A DNA stretch of 64,000 nt from Pipra filicauda (taxonomy: Eukaryota > Chordata > Aves > Passeriformes > Pipridae). A program made the position numbers and the translations under genes. The notes beneath the pieces were generated by a model. It was not told where the DNA came from. It was given only the letters and a program-made list of their open reading frames with translations, and made no database searches. Where the stretch lies: positions 992,001 to 1,056,000 of the forward strand of contig NW_024104358.1 in assembly GCF_003945595.2 (NCBI RefSeq), in the 5' to 3' direction. This document shows, piece after piece, positions 53,101 through 64,000 of this stretch (the stretch's first letter is position 1; each line of letters begins with the position of its first letter).

Positions 53101-55292
53101 GCCAACAGCCAGGGGCAGCAAATTTTCTGAGTTTCATCTCTTAAAATATTTTGCAGATATTAATAACTAAACTTACTGCTCCTCATGGATTCAGAAAACC
53201 TAGTACTGTCCTATCCAAGCCGATGTTTGCTTTTTATTGTGTTGCTTGTGTAACACTGGGATACAGCAGGCCTTTTTTCTTCTCACGGGTCTCAGAGAAT
53301 AAGCAGAAAATCAACAGCACTTTCTCCAGATGACAGTAAGCACAAACTATGTAATGCCCTGTAAAAACCTTCTGTCCTGATCACTCATCTTCCCCACACT
53401 TTGAATTCTAACACAGGAGCTGTGGAAGGAACCACATTGTTCCCAGCAGCTTCAGGGAACACACTTCCCCAGATGAGTGGGTAAAAAACGCAATATAAAT
53501 CTTGAACGGTCACCAACAATCCCTGTCTCTTCACCATTATTCAATTTTATCCCTAAAAGCAGCTCTGCACAGCATGGCTATCAGTACCCAGCATGACAGC
53601 CTTGGCCAGAGAAGATGCAAAATCTGGGTTTCCCATTGACCACTGCCAGTTCAGCCAGTCAGGTGCAAGCAACTGTCAGACAAACAGCTGCTAAAGCAGG
53701 GGTGAAAAACATTCTGCCAGTGCTAAAAACCACTGAGTCTCGCATATTCTTTTTTATAACAATTAATTAGGCTATTTTGATTTCAGGACTGTTAGTTGAA
53801 TAAATAAGACCAGTAACATGGCGCAGGACTGCGTGTGTGAGTCCATTCTCCCTGACTTGATCACCAATAGAGTTGCAATTTTGAGGTTCGGGCTCTCTGC
53901 CAACCTTTTCTCCGCTAAGTGGTCCTTCTGGGGTTTTTTTTCTGCATCTGTTCACTTATCAAATTTGTCTGCAGGATACCTGAACCCTTACCTAGGATAA
54001 TACCCTGTCAGGAGGTAGGTAATGGCATGGTGTAGTATAACATTGTTATGTAGCAATGCTGTGATGAAATATCGAGATGGCATGTCAGGAACATTGTATT
54101 TATCTTTCTGTGGTATTTTTGCATCATTTTGGAAAAGGACAAGTATGCCTGTGATGATGTGGTGTTATCGGAGAACATTTCAAAACCTATTTTGCACTCA
54201 GAGAGTTAACACTGGGAGAGACAAGCACTTCAACATCACCAGCAGCAGGTGATCCTGCACATCCTCATTTGCAATTGTTCAGCAAAACCACCTCCAACCC
54301 TGTTTAGAAAGTGTGGGCATCGCCAGTATGCTCGGGCTGAGCTCTGTTTTCCTCTCTTGTATTGCTCCCTGGCAGAGTATTAACTGCTCACTAGTAATTC
54401 AGTGTTGAAACATACTCCACCTCAGTTAAAAGCCTCAGAAGCATACACAAGACACACATTTGTGTGGGGAAACAGAGAAAAACTGCCCTCATAGCAAATG
54501 CCGTAAGCACATAATCCTCCATGTGACAGGGGCTTGCAGCAAGCACAGTGCAACAGAACTCCAGAGCACTCCACTTGCTACCTCAGTCTGCTGCTTTTTT
54601 CATGCCTTCTGTTAAATCCACATTGCATTTCCCATTAAGTAAGTAAATGCTCATTTCAGAGAAGCCCTGGTTGTTTTTTTTATAACATTTCCAAAAATAA
54701 AGCATAACCAGAGGGTTCCTGTTATGTAACATAAATATTTTATTATCTTCCACATTACTGACTTGCAGGAAAAAACCCATATTTTTTGCCTCTTTCATTA
54801 GATAACCTTGAAAAATATGATGGCATACAGCACAAGTTGTCCTTCTGCATAACCATGCAATATTGCATTATGTATACCTAACCCTTTGCTAAGTCAATGC
54901 TTGAAAAAACAGGAAAAATAAAAGTCTACATCTTACACCAACTCCTATTGCTTTTTATCCAAAAGTAATTGTGCCTGGCAATGTATTCTTTCTGCGTCAC
55001 AGGCATTATTTTTTTTTCATATTTCTACAACACAAAATTGTAATTTCTGCTAGATTCATCATTCTGTATCAGGGAGCTGTAAAAATTAAATTACAAATTC
55101 TGCAGGTCTTGGTCTACCCAGGCTAAGTGCTGTGCCATGGAGAGCTCTGCTGGGGTTTGCCAGGTTGCTGCACAGATGTAGCTGCTCACGTGTTGGAGCA
55201 TATGCAGAGAGCCACAGCGTCCCAGTCACTGAGCCAACTAACAGAGGGGTATCTCCATGCTTTTGTTAGTTTGATGATTCTCACTTCTGGAC
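50192..55292. other. Intergenic DNA with a candidate conserved block
   Basis: No gene recognised. A segment near 51.9-52.2 kb is dense in homeobox-like TAATTA, an octamer and an RFX-like palindrome. Open frames at 52411-52785 and 52871-53170 show no family resemblance. Confidence 0.5.
51993..52096. promoter_or_regulatory. Candidate distal element: octamer plus RFX-like palindrome
   Basis: ATGCAAAT (51993-52000), the POU octamer, lies 83 bp from GTAACCATGGTTAC (52083-52096), a perfect 14-bp palindrome close to the RFX X-box. TAATTA-type sites flank the pair. Regulatory function is inferred only from motif clustering. Confidence 0.3.
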
Positions 55293-55795
55293 TGTGCTGG
55301 TTTTGGTGGGGACAGAATTAATTTTCTTCATAGTAGCTGGTATGGGGCTATGTTTTGGATTTGTGATGAAAACAGTGTTGATAATTCAAGGAAGGTTTTG
55401 TTATTGCTGATCAGTGCTTACACATCATAAGGCCTTTTCTGCTTCTCATCCCACCCCATCGATGAGGAGACTGGGGATGTACAAGAGATTGGGAGGGGAC
55501 ACAGCCAGGATGGTGGATCCCAGCTGACCATACCATATGGTATCAGGCTCAGTATATAAAGCTGGGGGAAGAAGGAAGAAGGAGAAGATGTTCGGTGTGG
55601 TGTTTGTCTTCCCAAGTCACTATTACACATGATGGAGACCTGCTTCCCTGGAGCTATCTGAACACCTGCCTGTCCATGGCAAGTGGTGGATCAGTTCCTT
55701 GTGTTGCTTTGCTTTTCCGTGATTTTGCTTTACCAATTAAACTGTCTTTATCTCAACCCACAAGCTTTCTCACTTTCACCCCTCGGGAGGGCTGA
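55293..55795 (+). mobile_element. Solo ERVL-type LTR, 3'-truncated
   Basis: The piece starts TGTGCTGGTTTTGGTGGGGA and keeps a promoter-like TATATAAA (55553-55560) and an ATTAAA polyadenylation signal (55736-55741), followed by CTGTCTTTATCTCAACCCAC and CTTTCTCACTTTCACCCCT. The usual 3' end (GGTTAAACCACxACA-like) is missing. It is related to the LTR pieces at 38.6 and 40.4 kb but differs clearly in the middle. No viral coding sequence is attached. Confidence 0.75.
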
Positions 55796-58700
55796 GGGGA
55801 GGAGAAGGAGGAGGAACACAGGAACACACAGTGCCTTAGCATGGATTCAAACCCTTATTCATGCAGGGCAGACAGATTTGGGGCTGATGAGGGCATACAC
55901 ATCACAACACAGGCTACCAGCAGCCGTCGGCTTTTCTGCTTTTCCTTCCCACTATATGAAAGTTTTGGGAAGCAGCCACCAAGCAGTGTTTTGCCGCTTG
56001 TTCTTATCATCAGACTAGAGAAATGACCTGTGCATTAGTGGCCAAACTGCCATCGTTACAAACACACCAGACTTAATCAATACAAGCAAAGGTAACAAGC
56101 AGGACACCCTTACTTTGCTGCGAGAGACACATTTTCCAAGAATCAGGAACAGATAAAGCTACTGGATAGCCAGCCTCTCCCAGAATCATCTTCCTCAAAT
56201 ATTCTCTGCATGTACTTTGGGCAACTGCTCGATTTCTACAGCATTTCCAAATGTGCGGGAATTCTTCCCTGAGTGTGTTGTCCTCTACCTCTGCATTAAG
56301 CAGTCGCACAAAGTGCTCACACAACAGACTGGACATGTCCGTCAAGAGCCACTGCACATCCAGAAATCCTCAGTACAAGCACACCATCAGCATTCAGCAC
56401 ATGTGCTGCCAGGTTGACCTTCTCCAAAGGGCTCATGTGCTTTTTAGTCTTATGCAAAAGGCTCAGGATGTCTCAAACATCAAGGACTAGACAGAGGAAA
56501 ATCTAACTTGGTTATGCAGCAGTCCAGCCTGGGGCTTGCTGCAGAAAGAGCCAGAGGGAAGGGGGTTATCACCACGGAGTGCCACATCAAAAAAAAGGTA
56601 CCAAGTTGTCTAAGAAAACGTGCTTAGTATTAAACACTTCATTTACCTAAAAGGGAATCACCCAACACAGTCCTCATTGTACAAGCACTACTTGAGGTCA
56701 TGTCAACCTGGCATAATGAAGCTCTCCAGTTAGTAGATATCAGGACTATTTAAGGTTTGTGATAACACTTCCAATTGACTTCATTTTTATTTGAATTACA
56801 TGCCAGGGATACCAGTAATATTTTGGTATTCTTGCCAAAGAAAAGCCTTTAATATTTACAGACTCTGAGCATGCCAGCTGGCTGATGCTAAGAGTTTGAG
56901 TTCCCTTCAAAACAAAATTATTGGAGCCATTTACGTAAGTCTCATTAACAGTTTACTTTAGCTTTCATTTCCAAGACATCAACATTAGCATCTATGATTT
57001 ATTTTGTAGTCTTCTGTGGGGAAAAGGAAAGCCCTCACCTCTGTATCCATATTAACATTTATATGAATCAGACAGTAATCACTTGGGTCTAAGAGCCGCG
57101 TGCCATGTTTTAAACAAGATGTGGTTGAGCTCCCAGGCACAAAGCCAGTAGATTGGGCCATCCAGGAAATGCAAACGAAAGGCCATCAACCCCAAGCCAA
57201 TAGTCTAAAAAGTTTTGGTCCATGGAATAGGCAATGCCATGAAACATTTTCATTGGTAAAGTTTATCTGTTGATGTTAGAACGCTACTTCTTTTCACGGA
57301 AGGATTAAATGACACAGCATAGCTTCTATTCTCATGCTCCTTTTTTTTTGGCAGATTTTAGCCCAAAATCTTGCTCCTTCTTTAGGCTTTTCACAAACCC
57401 AAGGATTTAGCCTCGACTCTGTTCCTGGGCTTCCTCATCTGTGATGTGTCATTTTGAGCTTTTTATCCTCCTAGTCCTCAGTTTGCTTCAGACAATTCTA
57501 CTTCAAGACCACCAACACACATATTCATATTTTGAGTATCCCTCAGTTTTGAATGGTGGCATGAGCTTGCACAGATTCTGCTGATGCTGGTTAAGAAAAT
57601 CTGTCCATCATTTAAGTCAGCTCTAAGAAAGAAAGCTGCTTGTTTTCTTTACCCTCAGTACTGTCACGTTCAAACACAATTGTCACGAATTACAATGAAA
57701 GAATTATTTCATTTATTTGTTTGCAAATTACCATGTATGGCACTGCTTTCAGAAGGGAGTCGTGGGCAGGCAGGTGTAAGGTGGTTGTTCCTTGTGCTTG
57801 GCAGTTGCCCAGAAAAGAAGCCAACCCTTCCTATGCTTCCACATGGAAGGATGAATATAGCCCAGTAGGAGGAGTCTCCAAGTCACACAGGGGTTTTGGT
57901 GTATGTCTTTCTCTGGGTCTTTGTGGTGCTCCAGATGACTAATTTCTGCTGTAATCCTGCAGCAGGATTATATGTTTTACTTGGTAAACACAGTGCCATG
58001 AGGTCCAGCCAACTCCACAGGAGTTTGGCCAAGTGCTCCCTCTCAGTCAGGACCCTGTTCATGCTCTAAGCTGAGCTGGAGTGACAACACTGTCATTACC
58101 CACCACTCAGCTGCAGCTGGTCATAAGGAGGCTTTAACCCCTTTGCAGCAGGAAGTGAAGGGTGTGTAAGAGGTGTTGGTTGAGCTCACACTTGGGGCGA
58201 TAGTGCTGCTTTCAGCAGAGCACAAACTGACCCCACCACCAAGAGTGATACAGTATTGGCAGGTTGCACCTTTCCTGGGCATTGTGAGTAGGCCAGTGCT
58301 GGTTACAGTAGCCCAGAAGCAGCACTAAGTCACCTACACTTGACCCTTTCCAGGGTACAACATGACCAGATTACATTAGCACTACAAACTGCTCTGGAGC
58401 AGCCTCTGCTCCTTGGGCTACTCTGAGGGTGAGTTTGATCTGGTAGACCTTCAGTCCCCAGAATGTGGAGAAATCCCTCAATCACCACAGTTGGGAGATA
58501 CTCATATTTTCAGCGATGGGAAGGGCGTTGGTGGACAAAGTATTACAAACAGAAGGAAACAGTTACACCAGTCTGTGTCCACAGTTGGCAAACAAGTCTT
58601 ATGAGAGCCATGTGATTGACATCTCAGAATCCACGGCCTACACAATCCCACCGATGACAACCTCTAATGGGCAGAGGACAGTTTCAGATCTGCTACCAAA

Positions 58701-61700
58701 AGCATATTATTCAGTCTCCCTAATGCTTGCAGGCAATTTTGAGTTACAACTCTTTCCTAGACAGCCACACCATAATGGAGTTCTAGATAACTCTTTCCTT
58801 CCTTATCTTCCTCAAGAAAAGAAGTGAGTCTGAAGATCTCTTACATTCCCTCATGGAGACCCCTGAGTGCTGTTGTAATTCTGATGACAATTTCAGAACT
58901 TTCCTCTACAAAGATTACTCCTTACTGTATATATCTTGCTGAAATTTCAGTGCACTCCGTATCTTAGTAGCAATGCTGAAACATATCAACTTTTCAAATA
59001 AAAAGGCATATGTTCAGGGCATTACTTTATATTTCTTTATTCTGGTTTGCACTGTCAAACCCTAAAAATAAAAAAGTTGATTGAATCTTGACTAAATAAG
59101 TGAAGAAAAATAGCCATGTTCCTTCCTCTAGAATCAAAAAATCTTTTGAATATATGTCTAGAATAATTTGTAAAGACCCTAAGTAGAGTTTCTTTACCAC
59201 ATACTATTGCTGAGGTCTTGGGGAAATAGCTGGAAATTGTATTAAAGGAAGTAGAGAAAAGGTGGAGGAGGAAGCTATGTGTGAAAACATTCTTTCCCTG
59301 ATCCATATCTGAATGTTCCCACTCAACAAGCTCTCAAGTCTGCACTTGAACTGTGCATCAAAAGAAGCAGCCAGTGTGTATTCTCTTGTCAAGCTCATTT
59401 CAAACTGATGCATAACAGCTGTGTACTAGTCAAGGTCATTCAAAGGTGTTTACTTTGACTGCAAACTAAATTTGTCTCTCTTCACTCAAATATAAAGTCA
59501 GTAATATTTGTAAACCACACATTGTAAGGCAAAGGTCTGACTTGAAGTTGATGCTCAGATTGGAGCCTGGAACATGAAACAGCTGCATATCAGTGGTATT
59601 TTCTGGAGATGCTGACCATGACTTTATGATGAAGACCAATTCATAGACAAGGCCTTGAGAAAGGTCTCTGGAGCAAGCTAATGATATCTCCTAGGGCAAT
59701 ACTAGAGCCTCTTTAAGGGCTGCCCTACCTGCCCTTGGTAGCACTCAGTGCCTGGCCTGATGCCTTCAGCAGCCTCTTCTGGCCTGGCTTCATGTCAGTG
59801 CCTATCAGCAGACACAGAAATGGCCTCCTTCTAGAAGAGAGAGCCCTGACTCAGCCAGCTGCAACGAAGACAAATGAGATCTGAAGCATCCTGAAAAAAG
59901 TCTTGAGTATAGACTTTCTCAAGCTGGATCTGAGGGTGCCCTCAGCTTTGGCAGCCACTGAGAGCAGCCAGCTTCAGGTACAGCAGGTCCCAGACAGAGT
60001 ACCTCATATTCTTAGGAGGTGCAGACTTACTCCATGCTTCTGACACCGTTTGCAAAACTGTCTCATAATCCAAGGCAACTATTAGGTGGCCAAAGACATT
60101 TAACATGTCCCTACAGGCTGGAAGGAATCTGGAGTATTAAGAGACTGTGTGCAGACACTGGCACAGGCAGCTGGTGGGCCAGCCCAGCTTCTGCCAGTAC
60201 CAGTGCATCTTAAGCAACTAGTCAGGGGTAAACACAGCACTGCTGTTTTTTCTGAACCTGTCTTGGTCTTGTGTATTTGTATTATTTTCTTTTCTTCTTG
60301 TGTGCCACATAATATGATTTTTATTTTGTCCAATACTCTGGAATTTTTAGCATGCATTTACTCTGTTACCAGGACAGTCTGCATGGCTCCTTTGGCAGGC
60401 AAATATTTTTCCAAATTGCTTGAACTTTCATCTGCTCTTTCTGTAATTATAGTGATAATGAATTAACAACAGAATGGTATTCCCTGTGTAAATAGTGATG
60501 GTCATCTTCAAATCATCTCATATGTTCCACTTTATGACATTTTTATGTTTTACAACATGAAAACAAAAGAGCACCAAACTTACCTTAATGCTGCTAATGG
60601 AAGACAAAAATGAGTTCTTTGTAGATAACTACTAGGTTCTTGACATTTCTGACTAAATACAGTATAGGACTCCATTTCCACTGTGGTACTGCAGCTGCAA
60701 GCGTTTGCCTGTGTCTAATCAAGCAAGAGGTTAACCTTGAATACCAAACACAAAATCTATAAACTAAAAGCTAGAACTAACTTGATTCCCTGAAGGTCAC
60801 AGATTTAAATAGAATGGAGCAAATCCATTTGAAAATGAATCATTCTGCATTATTGCACATGTATAACCTTACGTCTTTAATACAGGATTTGCAAACTGCT
60901 TATTAACCCTTTCCAAAAATTGTTTTAGGTAGTAAAATCTTTGAGTCAAATCTGACTGTTCTTGTTCAGGGTTTAACCAAGCCAAGACAGCACCCTGGGG
61001 CAAGGATGTCATTGGACCTGTGCAGCCAGGAAGAAGAGAAGCGAGAGTCTTTCCTCCTCCCTTGTATGAGCACAGAGGTTAATGTAATCCAATTCCTTGT
61101 GCTCCAGTAAATGGCAAAGAGGAGGCATTAAAAAGCCAGCTCTGCAGCACGGGAAGGTGAAAGCAGATTCTCCTTGACCAAAGGGGCCCAGATCATTGCA
61201 TAGATGGAGTGTCATGCTCACTGGGTTTGCTCCATGCCTATGGGAAGAGCTCACCTCCCCTTCCCACTCTGCCTACAATGGTACTCACAGCCACAGCCCA
61301 TCATCCCGTGTATAACAGGGGAAATTCTGACTGAGAAAACACTGCCAAGTCAGGGCTTCTGAGATTCACAGGATATATTTAGCCACACTGTCATTTCTTT
61401 TTCCAGAACCTCATTTACAGACCAAATATTTACTGTTCCTCTTCACAAAAAAGTGAGGACATTTGAGATCCTGCACTCTGGTTTGCAAGGACTTATTGTG
61501 TTACCAGCATATACGCTTTAATCATAGTGCAGTTAACACTCAGCCACAGATAACACATTATAGGGTCCAGGTTCATCTCTAGACAATGACATCTGCATCT
61601 AAATTTAGGTGTCTGAGCTCCCATTTCAGTCAATGGAGCTCTGGGTGCCTGAACATAAGGGTCCAGGGGTGTTCAGTGGAGCACCTGAGATATCTGCATC

Positions 61701-64000
61701 GAGCTGGTGTATGTGACCCAAAACCTGCACATCCTGAAGAGGCAGACATGTTTTCTCTGGACTTCAGAGATGGCACTGGACACTGCAGCAAGCCCCCACA
61801 CCCTGCCCCCCATGTCTCTCATGGGCAGTGCCAGAGGCTTCAGAGGAAAGCACAGTCTTTGGTAAGCAGCTGCTTCAATCCTCCATCTCTGCCGTGCTGA
61901 AACAGAGAGGGGCATTTCTCTCTTAACCCTCTTAGCAAACAGCTTAGCACCCTCAAATATAATGTTTTGTGGCCCATTGAATTTCCTCCTTGGAACTGTA
62001 ACTGCTGGCCTTGCTTTTAGTCTCCTATGGAGCGTCTCATCTTTCAATGACGCTTCATGTGCTACTTGTCACTATTCCATCTCCCACGCAGCTCCTCAGT
62101 GAGCCTTGTGCTAAAAACACAATCCCTGGGATTCATTATAATGCTATTATCATAGGGGAAATATGAAACTGGAGTTCAAGTAAATCAGAGGAGTGATAGG
62201 ATCCTGGACATTGGGGAGGAGTTCTATCCATGTGAGAAGTCAATGGATCAACAGTTACATATGAGACCAGGTCATAGATTGACTGGTTCAGCATGTTCTG
62301 CTGTTTGTAGTCTTCATTACCAGTGCCCCTACTTGGGAGCATAACTGCACAGAGCTAAAGGAGGTATTCACTGGAATTTCCCATTTTAAATTTGGTTTCT
62401 TTTTTTTTTTTTCCTGAATATGCTGTGTTTTGGTCAGCTATTTTGGTTTTCAGAAGAAGATACTTTTAACAGAAGCATAATTTTGTGTATTGTGACTGTT
62501 CCCTCCTCCCTTTGTTGGAGTTCATCTTTGTACAGTTCTTTCTGTATATAAAATTTTGCAGATAATTGCTTTAATTTTTGTTCCCATAGAAAGAAACCAT
62601 GTTTTATGACAATCTGGAGCAGAACCTTGCCCGAATTTCTTATGGGTGACAGTGGAAGAAGCTAAAGAACAATTTGTCTCTGTGTGTGTGTCAATTAACA
62701 CTTCAGAGACCTGAATACTCTGTCTCTGTCTCTGTGCTAGCCCCCTTATGCCCCTTGCACTGTTTATCCCATCCCCTACCATCGGTTACCCATCTAGTTT
62801 GGCCTTTTTTAGATTAAAATGGCAATCTTTCCAACAAAACAGGCTATACAAAAATTGGAGACAATTTTCTGGTCATGTTTGAGATAGTGTTTTTCTCTTA
62901 AAGTCATGATAATTTTGACGAGCCTCCTTTTGGTGAAATCCTTCCAAGAATTACATGGGGAACTAGGTGCGCACTGGTGGTTTGCTGGCATGGTCATTGT
63001 CTCAGGGAGTTTATTCTTGGCAGAGGGAGGGACCATCAGGAAACCCACTGGTGAACATTTACAGCATAACCTGCCAAGGGGAAAATTTGTCTTATTAATT
63101 AGGAGATGTCTATACCTACAGCAGGGAGGTTGTGGTGTATTACCTGAATTTTTTTCCACCCCATTTGATTTAGTATTTTCCTAATAAAATGTGATCTTTC
63201 TTTTGATGCTGCTAAGCTCTTGACCTCAATATTTTGTAAAAATGAGTGTCACAACTTAATTATACATTGTGAAAAACAAGACATTATTTTTTAATCTTTT
63301 TCTTTTCATTAAGAGTGTTCCTTGCTGGCCGCACTGTGCATGAACATTAGAAAATAATCTCTTAAGCAACCATTTGTCAAAAGTTATGCCAACGCTTGTT
63401 ACTCAGTATCCTCCAGATTTTATCTCTGTGTTCATTAGAAAGTGTTCAGACATAAAGATGATGTACCACCTCCCCATGTAGCATCACTTTGCACTGGCTA
63501 AGATTTTTGAAATTGTATCTTCAGCCAACTATGACTGGAAGTGTTAATTGCTCAGACCCTGACTTCCTCAAATCTAGTCAGATTTATTCTTCCTCTAACC
63601 TTTCCAGAACTATTGTAACATTTATTCAGATATTTTAAAAGATATTAGAGAAAAGACAGGAGGATAAACCAAACCCAAAGAATAAAATTGACAAATTGGG
63701 TTGTCAGTGACATTTTCTATCCTTCACCATCTGAGTTCTCTGTGGTTTGTGGCATAAACAAATTTTAATTGAATGACAGATTGTTATTTCAGTACTGAAA
63801 ATCCTCTCACAGTTTAAGGGAGAAAATGCTCGGATAATTCTTATTAAAATCAGTCTACAAATCATGAAGAACAGAGGCCTTTTTTGATTGCATCTTTGGA
63901 ATAGCCATCTGGACTTCCTCTGGAGATTCGCACTTGAGCCTGGTCTCTATTTTTTACAGTCACTTTGCAGAAGCATACCCTGTCCAGAAAATCCAAGACC
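55796..64000. other. Intergenic DNA, nothing recognised
   Basis: Unique-looking sequence to the right edge. It contains a near-palindrome at 57952-57970, a T-run at 62399-62412, and a segment at 61586-61800 that has the look of an old interspersed repeat but could not be assigned. I looked for the human neighbour TNFRSF11B on the minus strand and did not see it. Confidence 0.5.

Noticed and set aside
52411..53170. Open frames of 124 and 99 codons on the plus strand
   Set aside because: No family resemblance and no convincing splice sites; within chance length for 64 kb.
61673..62047. 124-codon minus-strand open frame with a basic N-terminal part
   Set aside because: No recognised domain, and it overlaps a repeat-like segment; kept only as an observation.

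Overview
The window is vertebrate nuclear DNA, and almost certainly avian. The interspersed repeats are CR1 LINEs in both orientations, with the avian 3' end and its ATTCTRT-type tail, together with ERVL-type LTRs of the kind common in birds. Most of the window is AT-rich, CpG-poor and non-coding, with one strong CpG island near 20.0-21.0 kb. There is no bacterial, CRISPR or viral coding content. Most short open frames are chance frames.

One protein-coding gene can be supported: the 5' end of SAMD12 on the minus strand. Exon 1 in the CpG island ends with ATG GCG GTG GAA G before a GTAAGG donor (coding 20715-20703). A 17.9-kb intron separates it from exon 2 (2835-2660), which has a pyrimidine-rich acceptor and a GTAGGT donor. 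Spliced, these encode a 63-residue N-terminus starting MAVEA, then [13 protein letters not shown], which matches the start of human SAMD12 as I remember it. The SAM domain exons lie beyond the left edge, so 1-2659 is intron 2.

Layout: 1-2659 intron 2; 2660-2835 exon 2; 2836-20702 intron 1, carrying a 1.2-kb CR1 fragment (about 4919-6102), a 44-bp tandem duplication, and a GC-rich pentanucleotide array close to exon 1; about 20030-21020 the CpG-island promoter, with an ACTAYRNNNCCCR-type element and a plus-strand consensus splice donor; about 21.0-64.0 kb upstream DNA without a recognised gene. The upstream part holds CR1 copies at 25.5, 26.3-27.8, 39.0-40.4 and 49.4-50.2 kb, an older L3-like LINE at 41.9-43 kb, LTR pieces at 38.6-39.0, 40.4-40.7 and 55.3-55.8 kb, a (TTTTA)11 array at 33.8 kb, and scattered possible regulatory or exon-like pieces.

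The most informative points are an upstream ORF in the SAMD12 leader that overlaps the main start and would terminate in exon 2, the nested CR1/LTR mosaic at 38.6-40.7 kb, and a TTTTA array next to the gene whose human orthologue carries the TTTTA/TTTCA expansion of familial adult myoclonic epilepsy type 1. I found no sign of a wholly new biological system.
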